Shown here: positions 1 through 5,099 of the stretch, one piece after another | Layout: the number at the start of each line of letters is the position of its first letter | How positions within the stretch are numbered: the first letter of the stretch is position 1 | From: Pseudomonadota bacterium | GTDB taxonomy: Bacteria > SAR324 > NAC60-12 | DNA length: 5,099 bases | Direction: 5' to 3' | Assembly (NCBI GenBank): GCA_014381795.1 | Contig: JACNKY010000398.1 | Span: 1-5,099 of the forward strand | Position numbers and translations under genes: made by a program | The notes under the pieces: generated by a model | What the model was told of the DNA's origin: nothing | Database searches by the model: none | What the model saw: only the letters and a program-made list of their open reading frames with translations

Positions 1-1322
1 TCAGACTTGACGCGGAAACGCTGGCTTATATCCTGGACTTTGGCGAGGTTAAGGCGCTATTTGTGGATCGTGAACTCCTGCCTTTGACAGAAAGTGCTCT
101 GCAAATAACAAAGTCTAATCCCACCCTGATTTTGATTGACGACGAAACGGCGTTGCAAAAACCGGCTGTGAAACTTGAAGTAATACAATATGAAGAGTTA
201 TTGCAATCAGGAGATCCAGAATTCCGTTGTCCACCATTGGAGGATGAATGGCAGGCGCTTTCGCTGAACTACACTTCTGGAACAACCGGAAAGCCCAAAG
301 GTGTTGTTTATCATCATCGTGGAGCATATCTCATGAGTATGGGAACAGCGGCTGGCTGGGAATTGCCTAATCATCCGCGCTATCTCTACTCAGTCCCCAT
401 GTTTCACTGCAACGGCTGGGGGCACGCCTGGACCATGACACTGCTTGCGGCGACTGTGGTTTGCATGCGTGCGTTCAGTCCGAAGCTGCTTTTCGGCTTA
501 CTTGAGCAGCACAATATTACACATTTCGGCGGTGCTCCTGTTGTACTGAATATGCTGGCCAACGCACCTCCTGAAGACCAAAAACATTTTGAGCGTTCGA
601 TAAAAGTCATGACCGCAGGTGCTCCTCCACCTGCAAAAGTTCTGCAAAGCATGACTGAATTTGGCTTTGATGTTTTGCATGTTTACGGTTTAACAGAAAC
701 TTACGGACACATCCTGCTCTCTGCACCTCAGACAGAATGGTTGACAAAAAGCGAAGATCTCAGAGCTGAACTTCTCTCACGCCAGGGAGTTCGTTTCCCG
801 ATGATGGAAGAAGTGAGTGTAATTGATCCTCAAACACAACTACCTGTACCTGCAGACGGAAAAACAATTGGTGAAATTGTTATGCGTGGAAATACCACTA
901 TGAAAGGCTACCTAAAGAACGAGAACGCTACCGCTGAAGCGTTTCAAGGTGGCTGGTTTCACAGCGGTGACTTGGCGGTTGTACATGAAGACGGTTACAT
1001 CCAGATTAAGGATCGTGCAAAAGATATTATTATTTCAGGTGGAGAAAATATTTCTTCTGTTGAAATAGAAAATGTTTTATATCAACATCCTGATATAAAC
1101 GAAGCCGCGGTTGTTGCCATGCAGGATGAAACATGGGGCGAGGTACCCTGTGCTTTCGTTGAGTTAAAACCCGGAAAAAACACTGACGAGCAACAACTGA
1201 TTGAATTCTGTACTCAGCGTATGGCCCGCTTCAAAAAACCCAAAAAGATCATTTTCGACCCTCTGCCAAAAACAGCGACAGGCAAGATCCAAAAGCATGA
1301 ACTGCGTCAGCGGATAAAATAA
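1..1322 (+). CDS. AMP-forming acyl-CoA ligase (ANL superfamily), 5'-truncated by window edge
   Basis: This enzyme would activate a carboxylic acid with ATP to an acyl-adenylate and then transfer it to CoA; it is likely cytoplasmic. The frame is open from base 3, giving 439 visible residues. The GTG at 63 is not taken as the start, because the 20 codons before it (RLDAETLAYILDFGEVKALF) read as normal family sequence. Numbering from base 3, I see the P-loop YTSGTTGKPKG (about 90-100), VPMFHCNGWG (131-140), GGAPVVLNML (176-185), the A5 motif YGLTETYG (228-235), SGDLA (about 321-325), KDRAKDIIISGGENIS (about 336-352) and the C-terminal PKTATGKIQK with the predicted catalytic Lys at 428. Family members are usually about 540 residues, so roughly 100 are missing. 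The FHCNGW segment resembles the medium-chain / aromatic-acid ligase branch (AlkK, BZO1 and DmdB-like), but the substrate cannot be read from sequence. All core motifs are intact. It stops at TAA, 123 bases before the hydroxylase genes. Confidence 0.95.
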   Translation, partial: RLDAETLAYILDFGEVKALFVDRELLPLTESALQITKSNPTLILIDDETALQKPAVKLEVIQYEELLQSGDPEFRCPPLEDEWQALSLNYTSGTTGKPKGVVYHHRGAYLMSMGTAAGWELPNHPRYLYSVPMFHCNGWGHAWTMTLLAATVVCMRAFSPKLLFGLLEQHNITHFGGAPVVLNMLANAPPEDQKHFERSIKVMTAGAPPPAKVLQSMTEFGFDVLHVYGLTETYGHILLSAPQTEWLTKSEDLRAELLSRQGVRFPMMEEVSVIDPQTQLPVPADGKTIGEIVMRGNTTMKGYLKNENATAEAFQGGWFHSGDLAVVHEDGYIQIKDRAKDIIISGGENISSVEIENVLYQHPDINEAAVVAMQDETWGEVPCAFVELKPGKNTDEQQLIEFCTQRMARFKKPKKIIFDPLPKTATGKIQKHELRQRIK

Positions 1323-1366
1323 TGTGTAAAATAATATTGACAAAGAATTTTACAGATGATAGATAT

Positions 1367-1397
1367 AGTTTAAAGTCAACTAAAGAATGAGTTTAAA
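1367..1397. repeat. Short direct repeat AGTTTAAA x2, possible operator
   Basis: AGTTTAAA occurs at 1367-1374 and again at 1390-1397, 23 bases apart start to start, or about two helical turns. The first copy overlaps the end of the candidate -10 region. That position would suit a transcription-factor site, but the unit is short and AT-rich in an AT-rich gap, so chance is a serious alternative. Confidence 0.25.
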
Positions 1398-1431
1398 CCG
1401 CCATTACGGCTAATTTTTTTCAACTTTCTTT

Positions 1432-1437
1432 GGAGGA
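1432..1437 (+). promoter_or_regulatory. Ribosome binding site of small-subunit gene
   Basis: GGAGGA lies 8 bases before the ATG at 1446. It is close to the ideal Shine-Dalgarno sequence and fixes the start of the small-subunit gene. It is the strongest such site in the window, which fits translation beginning afresh at the first gene of the hydroxylase set. Confidence 0.85.
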
Positions 1438-1445
1438 AGATATCG

Positions 1446-1904
1446 ATGAAAGTTTCAATGACAGTAAACGGTACCGCATACGAACATGATGTGGAACCAC
1501 GTGTGCTTCTTGTGCAGCATCTGCGCGATAATATGGGACTGACAGGAACACATGTTGGTTGTGATACAAGCAGTTGCGGTGCCTGTACAATCCTCGTTAA
1601 CGGGGAAACAGTAAAATCCTGTACTTTGCTTGCAGTACAATGCGAGGGTGCAGAAATTAAAACTATAGAAGGAATGGCAACAAACGGTGAACTGCATCCC
1701 ATTCAGGAAAGTTTCAGGGAAAAACACGGTCTGCAATGCGGATTCTGTACTCCTGGTATGGTTATGTCTTCTTGGCAATTGTTAGATCGCAATCCAAAAC
1801 CATCAGAACATGAAATAAGACATGCAATAGAAGGAAACTTCTGCCGCTGTACCGGTTACCACAACATTGTCAAAGCGGTTCAAGACGCCGCCACAAAACT
1901 TTAG
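1446..1904 (+). CDS. Molybdenum hydroxylase small subunit, [2Fe-2S] protein (CoxS/CutS-like)
   Basis: This 152-residue protein is the electron-transfer subunit of a three-subunit molybdenum hydroxylase, passing electrons from the molybdopterin site of the large subunit to FAD. The N-terminal plant-type ferredoxin domain holds C39, C44, C47 and C59 ([10 protein letters not shown], then a later Cys). The C-terminal helical domain holds the second cluster at C98, C101, C133 and C135 (QCGFCTPG and FCRCTGY). All eight ligands are present, and the length is normal for the family (about 150-170). No signal peptide is seen, so a cytoplasmic location is expected. The ATG is fixed by a strong GGAGGA site. 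The stop TAG sits within the ribosome binding site of the large-subunit gene, 9 bases before its ATG, so the two are very probably cotranscribed and translated in step. CoxS is a family label only; CO as substrate is not implied. Confidence 0.96.
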   Translation: MKVSMTVNGTAYEHDVEPRVLLVQHLRDNMGLTGTHVGCDTSSCGACTILVNGETVKSCTLLAVQCEGAEIKTIEGMATNGELHPIQESFREKHGLQCGFCTPGMVMSSWQLLDRNPKPSEHEIRHAIEGNFCRCTGYHNIVKAVQDAATKL

Positions 1905-1913
1905 GAGAACTCA

Positions 1914-4283
1914 ATGGGCGACTTAATTGGAAAATCAGTTAAACGGGTAGAAGATAACCGTTTTCTCAAAGGTGAAGGTAAATACACAGATGACTTTAAT
2001 ATGCAGCATCAAACATTCGCTGTTTATGTGAGAAGTCCACATGCACACGCAAATTTAGTCAGCGTTGATATTTCTGCTGCTAAAGCAATGGCTGGTGTAA
2101 TATCCGTTTTTACAGGAAAAGACATTAAAGACGCTGGAATAGTGGGATCTATTTGTGGATGGCAGGTTGATTTTAAGAATGGTGATACGATGAAAGAGCC
2201 TGGTCATCCAATTTTGGCTTTTGATAAAGTAAGACATGTTGGTGATGCAGTGGCTTTAGTAATAGCCGAAGACTTAGGTACAGCCGTAGATGCTGCCAGT
2301 GCAGTCGAAGTAAATTATGAGGTTTTGGACGCGATTGTAGATCCAAAAGCAGCTGTCCAGGATGGTGCACCTCAGGTTCATGATGATGTTCCAAACAATA
2401 CCATCTTTGACTGGGAACTCGGCAATAAGGAAGAAACAGATGCTGCGTTTGAAAATGCACACCATATAACTGAACTTTCCTACCATAACCAAAAAATAGT
2501 ACCAAATGCAATTGAGCCACGGGCTGCACTGGCTCACTTTGACAGTAATGATGATAAATACACCTTATATACTACTTCCCAGAATCCACACTTGGCACGA
2601 TTGATTATTGCTGCGTTTGTTTTGAGCATTCCAGAGCATAAACTGAGGGTCATTGCACCAGATGTAGGTGGGGGATTTGGGAGTAAAATATTTACATATA
2701 ATGATGAGTGTGGTGTTCTTTGGGCATCCAAGCAAATCGGTCGACCTGTAAAATGGACAGCTGACCGGACCGAAGCATTTCTTACAGATTGCCATGGTCG
2801 GGATCATGTGACAGATGCGAAATTGGCATTAGATGCGGAAGGTAATATTACTGGATTGCGAACCAAGACATATGCTTCACTCGGTGCATATTTGTCTAAT
2901 TTTTCAACCTGCATACCAACGTGGCTCCATGGTACTTTGATGCAGGGATTATATACCACTCCGGCCGTCCACGTGGATGTGACTGGTGTCGTAACCAATA
3001 CTGTCCCAGTGGATGCCGTTCGTGGAGCTGGGCGCCCAGAAGCATCATTTTGTGTTGAACGACTTGTAGAAACAGCAGCAAGGGAAATTGGTATGGATCC
3101 CGCTGAATTTCGACTCAAAAATTTTATTCCACCATTTGATGGCGTGGAACAAGAAGGCTATCAAACTCAGGTTGCTTTGCAATACGATAGTGGGAACTAC
3201 GAAGGTGCTTTGAAAAAAGTTTTAAAAAATGCAAACTACGAAAAGCTCAAGGAAGAACGGGCTGCCGCTCGTAGTGATGGTAAGTTGATGGGTATTGGAT
3301 TTTCAACTTACGTTGAAGCTTGTGGTATTGCACCTTCCGCAGTCGTTGGTTCGCTGGGAGCAAGAGTAGGATTGTATGATGCAGCCAGTATTCGTGTTCA
3401 CCCTACAGGGAAAGTAACAATCTTTGTTGGTGCTCATTCACACGGTCAAGGACATGAAACAACATTTGCTCAAATTGTAGCTGATTCATTTGGAATTGGT
3501 ATGGATGATGTTGATGTATTACATGGCGACACAGAAAAAGTACCATTTGGAATGGGAACATACGGCTCTAGGAGCCTAGCTGTTTGTGGAAGTGCTATCA
3601 TGAAAAGTATTGATAAAGTAAAAGAGAAAGGAGCCAGGATCGCAGCTCATAAACTTGAATGTAATCCAGAAGACCTAGAATTCGCTAATGGGTCTTGGAA
3701 TGTAAAAGGTACAGAAAAATCTGTCGGTTTTGGTGATGTTGCACTTACGGCATATGTCCCTCACGATTATCCTGTTAATGAAGAACCTGGTCTCGATTTC
3801 GCAAGTTTTTACGATCCAACAAATTTTGTTTATCCTTTCGGTGCACATATATGCGTAGTTGAAATAGATAAAGACACTGGAGAAGTTAATATCGTCAGGT
3901 ATATTGCAGTAGATGACGCAGGTAATATTATAAATCCCATGATTGTTGAAGGACAAGTTCATGGTGGAATAGCACACGGTATTGGGCAGGCCCTTTATGA
4001 GGGAGCTCTCTATGATGATTCCGGTCAATTGTTGAATGCATCTATGCTGGATTATTGCATACCTAGAGCTGACAACATGCCATTCTTTGAGACAGATCAT
4101 ACAATAACACCTTGCCCACATAATCCTTTAGGCGTTAAAGGTATCGGGGAAGCTGGAACTGTTGCTTCTACTCCGGCTGTTGTAAATGCAGTTATGGATG
4201 CACTTACCGATTATGGTGTGAAGGACCTTCAGATGCCGCTTACACCGCAGCGTGTTTGGGCTGCTATGCAACAAGCTAAATGA
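1914..4283 (+). CDS. Molybdenum hydroxylase large subunit, molybdopterin-binding (CoxL form II-like)
   Basis: This 789-residue catalytic subunit would hold the molybdenum-pterin cofactor and hydroxylate or oxidise an as yet unknown substrate with water as oxygen source. The N-terminal part (about 15-145) matches the aldehyde oxidase/xanthine dehydrogenase a/b hammerhead domain, and the rest matches the molybdopterin-binding domains. Visible motifs are IEPRAALA (200-207), GGGFGSK (252-258), the active-site loop AVRGAGRPEA (368-377), HGQGHETTFAQ (510-520), GSRSLAVCG (551-559), QVHGGIAHGIGQAL (681-694) and GVKGIGEAGT (740-749), where E746 is the predicted catalytic glutamate. The loop lacks the Cys of form I CO dehydrogenase (AYxCSFR) and matches form II (AYRGAGR) except for Val in place of Tyr. 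The length is normal (about 770-810). The start is supported by AGGAG at 1903-1907, overlapping the upstream stop. Hand counts of single 60-base lines give 35% GC at 3901-3960 and 52% at 2761-2820, so composition is uneven. Alternatives include a dehydrogenase of an N-heterocycle, aldehyde or aromatic acyl-CoA. Confidence 0.95.
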   Translation: MGDLIGKSVKRVEDNRFLKGEGKYTDDFNMQHQTFAVYVRSPHAHANLVSVDISAAKAMAGVISVFTGKDIKDAGIVGSICGWQVDFKNGDTMKEPGHPILAFDKVRHVGDAVALVIAEDLGTAVDAASAVEVNYEVLDAIVDPKAAVQDGAPQVHDDVPNNTIFDWELGNKEETDAAFENAHHITELSYHNQKIVPNAIEPRAALAHFDSNDDKYTLYTTSQNPHLARLIIAAFVLSIPEHKLRVIAPDVGGGFGSKIFTYNDECGVLWASKQIGRPVKWTADRTEAFLTDCHGRDHVTDAKLALDAEGNITGLRTKTYASLGAYLSNFSTCIPTWLHGTLMQGLYTTPAVHVDVTGVVTNTVPVDAVRGAGRPEASFCVERLVETAAREIGMDPAEFRLKNFIPPFDGVEQEGYQTQVALQYDSGNYEGALKKVLKNANYEKLKEERAAARSDGKLMGIGFSTYVEACGIAPSAVVGSLGARVGLYDAASIRVHPTGKVTIFVGAHSHGQGHETTFAQIVADSFGIGMDDVDVLHGDTEKVPFGMGTYGSRSLAVCGSAIMKSIDKVKEKGARIAAHKLECNPEDLEFANGSWNVKGTEKSVGFGDVALTAYVPHDYPVNEEPGLDFASFYDPTNFVYPFGAHICVVEIDKDTGEVNIVRYIAVDDAGNIINPMIVEGQVHGGIAHGIGQALYEGALYDDSGQLLNASMLDYCIPRADNMPFFETDHTITPCPHNPLGVKGIGEAGTVASTPAVVNAVMDALTDYGVKDLQMPLTPQRVWAAMQQAK

Positions 4284-4310
4284 GTTCATGAGCTAAAACT
4301 CAATACCTGT

Positions 4311-4358
4311 CTTCGACTCAGCTCAGGTTATAAAATATTTTCCTGAACAGAGTCGAAG
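4311..4358. repeat. Imperfect 17-bp inverted repeat (REP-like palindrome), possible hairpin
   Basis: The left arm at 4311-4327 (CTTCGACTCAGCTCAGG) pairs with the right arm at 4342-4358 (CCTGAACAGAGTCGAAG) at 15 of 17 positions. The 14-base loop includes the self-complementary AAAATATTTT at 4332-4341. The arms resemble the CTTCGAC...CTCAGG / CCTGAG...GTCGAAG class of dispersed intergenic palindromes known from many bacterial genomes; that resemblance is from memory, not a search. No T-run follows on either strand, so it is not a typical intrinsic terminator. It could stabilise or process the mRNA between the genes, or be a small mobile palindrome that inserted here. Confidence 0.75.
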
Positions 4359-4384
4359 GGAACTCAAAATTAAAAACTTCAAAA

Positions 4385-4389
4385 AGAGG
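4385..4389 (+). promoter_or_regulatory. Ribosome binding site of medium-subunit gene
   Basis: AGAGG ends 5 bases before the ATG at 4395. It supports that start for a gene whose stop lies outside the window. It gives the FAD subunit its own initiation site, as expected after a 111-base gap. Confidence 0.65.
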
Positions 4390-4394
4390 TTACA

Positions 4395-5099
4395 ATGATA
4401 CCAGAATCTTTTGATTATCAACGCGCAAGTACAGTGAGCGAAGCAATTTCGCTCCTGCAAAAACATGGAGAGGACGCCAAAATACTGGCAGGCGGACACA
4501 GCCTTGTTCCAACCATGAAGTTACGTCTTGCAACTCCGGCAACCTTGATTGACATAGGGGGAATTTCGGAACTGAAATACATAAACGACAAAGGCGATTA
4601 CCTGGCAATTGGAGCAGGAACCACCCATTGGGAGATTGAATCTTCCGATTTGATTGCGCAAAAAGCTCCAGCATTGAGTCAGGCTGCAGGACAAATCGGT
4701 GATGTGCAGGTACGTAACCGAGGTACAATCGGTGGTGTTTTAGCACACTCTGATCCACAGGCAGATTATCCGGGAGTCGTCCTGGCTCTCGATGCTACGA
4801 TCGTGGTACAGGGTTCCAGGGGAGAACGCACAATTGCCGTCGCTGATTATTTCACCGGTCTTTGGGAAACAGCACTTGGAGAAGATGAACTACTGACAGA
4901 AGTCCGAGTTCCGACTGACAGCGCAAATGCAAATTCCTGCTATCTCAAATTCCCTCAGCCCGCATCACGATACCCTTTTGTAGGCTGTGCAGTTGCTATG
5001 GATTCTTCCGCAGGAAGTTGCTCGGATCTACGTGTTGGATTCAGCGGAGTTGGCGAAACCGCCTTTCGTGATTCCGGAGTTGAAGAAGCCCTCAGGGGG
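4395..5099 (+). CDS. Molybdenum hydroxylase medium subunit, FAD-binding (CoxM/CutM-like), 3'-truncated by window edge
   Basis: This is the flavoprotein subunit, which would accept electrons from the small subunit's [2Fe-2S] clusters and pass them to an external acceptor. The frame is open from the ATG at 4395 to the last base, giving 235 residues, and no stop is reached. Two FAD-binding signatures of the family are visible: AGGHSLVPTMKLR (32-44) and RNRGTIGGVLAHSDP (107-121, with TIGG at 111-114). The N-terminus PESFDYQRASTVSEAISLL is typical of CoxM-like proteins. From about 190 the chain enters the C-terminal domain (SRYPFVGCAVAM). Family members are about 280-290 residues, so roughly 50 are missing. 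Third place after S and L matches the form II order; form I CO dehydrogenases are usually ordered M-S-L. Lines 4741-4860 count to 55% GC, above the stretches sampled near the end of the large-subunit gene. No stop or frameshift interrupts the visible part. Confidence 0.94.
   Translation, partial: MIPESFDYQRASTVSEAISLLQKHGEDAKILAGGHSLVPTMKLRLATPATLIDIGGISELKYINDKGDYLAIGAGTTHWEIESSDLIAQKAPALSQAAGQIGDVQVRNRGTIGGVLAHSDPQADYPGVVLALDATIVVQGSRGERTIAVADYFTGLWETALGEDELLTEVRVPTDSANANSCYLKFPQPASRYPFVGCAVAMDSSAGSCSDLRVGFSGVGETAFRDSGVEEALRG

Larger units (their letters stand above)
1323..1445 (+). promoter_or_regulatory. Intergenic region with candidate sigma70-type promoter for the hydroxylase operon
   Basis: This AT-rich 123-base gap separates the ligase from the small-subunit gene. 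A perfect TTGACA -35 hexamer lies at 1337-1342. Possible -10 boxes are TAGATA at 1360-1365 (17-base spacing, only 3 of 6 matches) and TATAGT at 1364-1369 (5 of 6 matches, but 21-base spacing). Neither combination is ideal, so the promoter is tentative. A start near 1372 would leave a leader of about 75 bases. No convincing terminator for the ligase gene is seen here, so read-through from the ligase is also possible. Confidence 0.4.
4284..4394. other. Intergenic gap between large- and medium-subunit genes
   Basis: This 111-base AT-rich gap is unusually long for the middle of such an operon; the previous junction is only 9 bases. It contains the inverted repeat at 4311-4358 and ends in the ribosome binding site of the FAD-subunit gene. 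I see no open frame or clear promoter in it. Confidence 0.7.

Noticed and set aside
63..65. GTG at 63 as the start of the ligase gene
   Set aside because: The frame is open to the left edge and the 20 codons before it read as family-typical ligase sequence. No ribosome binding site precedes it, and about 100 N-terminal residues would be missing.
1398..1420. Possible intrinsic terminator after the ligase (short CCG/CGG or GCC/GGC stem followed by seven Ts)
   Set aside because: The stem is only 3 bp, far too weak, and the T-run is separated from it. It also lies within the leader of the next gene.
1376..1702. Antisense open frames opposite the small-subunit gene and its leader
   Set aside because: They overlap the cysteine-rich small subunit on the + strand, and no ribosome binding site or recognisable protein supports them.
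3564..3576. Inverted repeat GGCTCTAGGAGCC inside the large-subunit gene
   Set aside because: It encodes the conserved GSRS motif (about residues 551-554) and is readily explained by codon choice. The stem is only 5 bp.
3675..4121. Antisense open frame of 148 codons opposite the large-subunit gene
   Set aside because: It lies wholly within the conserved C-terminal part of the large subunit. Its translation has no family features.
4311..4358. Rho-independent terminator between L and M genes
   Set aside because: No T-run follows the right arm on the + strand, nor the left arm on the - strand. The flanking sequence on the + strand is A-rich.
4390..4758. Antisense open frame of 122 codons opposite the FAD-subunit gene
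   Set aside because: The + strand encodes an unmistakable FAD-binding subunit with both family motifs. The antisense product shows no recognisable motif and looks like a coding shadow.
1446..5099. Annotation as true aerobic CO dehydrogenase (form I)
   Set aside because: The active-site Cys motif AYxCSFR is absent; the loop is AVRGAGR and the gene order is S-L-M, not M-S-L.

Overview
The window is bacterial DNA with four tandem genes on the + strand. They read as an AMP-forming acyl-CoA ligase (3' part only) followed by the three structural subunits of a molybdenum hydroxylase of the xanthine dehydrogenase / aerobic CO dehydrogenase family. The order of the three is small [2Fe-2S] subunit, large molybdopterin subunit, medium FAD subunit (S-L-M), and the last gene runs off the right edge. 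Shine-Dalgarno sites, tight spacing and ATG starts fit a bacterium. GC is moderate: 35-62% in the 60-base lines I counted by hand. Nothing in the window fixes the phylum. A proteobacterium is plausible, but that is a guess.

Layout: 1-1322 is the ligase, open at the left edge, with roughly the first 100 residues missing. 1323-1445 is a 123-base gap with a perfect TTGACA box, an AGTTTAAA direct repeat and a strong ribosome binding site. 1446-1904 is the small subunit with all eight cluster cysteines. 1914-4283 is the large subunit (789 residues), joined to the small-subunit gene by a 9-base gap. 4284-4394 is a 111-base gap carrying a 17-bp imperfect inverted repeat that resembles dispersed intergenic palindromes. 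4395-5099 is the FAD subunit (235 residues visible, no stop reached).

The three subunits would assemble into a cytoplasmic (LMS)2-type hydroxylase. Substrate would be oxidised at the molybdenum-pterin-cytosine-type cofactor in L, with electrons passing through two [2Fe-2S] clusters in S to FAD in M. The active-site loop of L reads AVRGAGR. That places it with the 'form II' CoxL-like proteins (usually AYRGAGR) and not with true form I CO dehydrogenase (AYxCSFR). The S-L-M order agrees with form II. The substrate is therefore not assumed to be CO. The adjacent ligase may hint at a carboxylic acid or acyl-CoA pathway, but the gap and possible promoter between them mean co-function is only an inference. 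I see no clearly novel system. The points most worth a second look are the Tyr-to-Val change in the active-site loop and the palindrome inside the operon.
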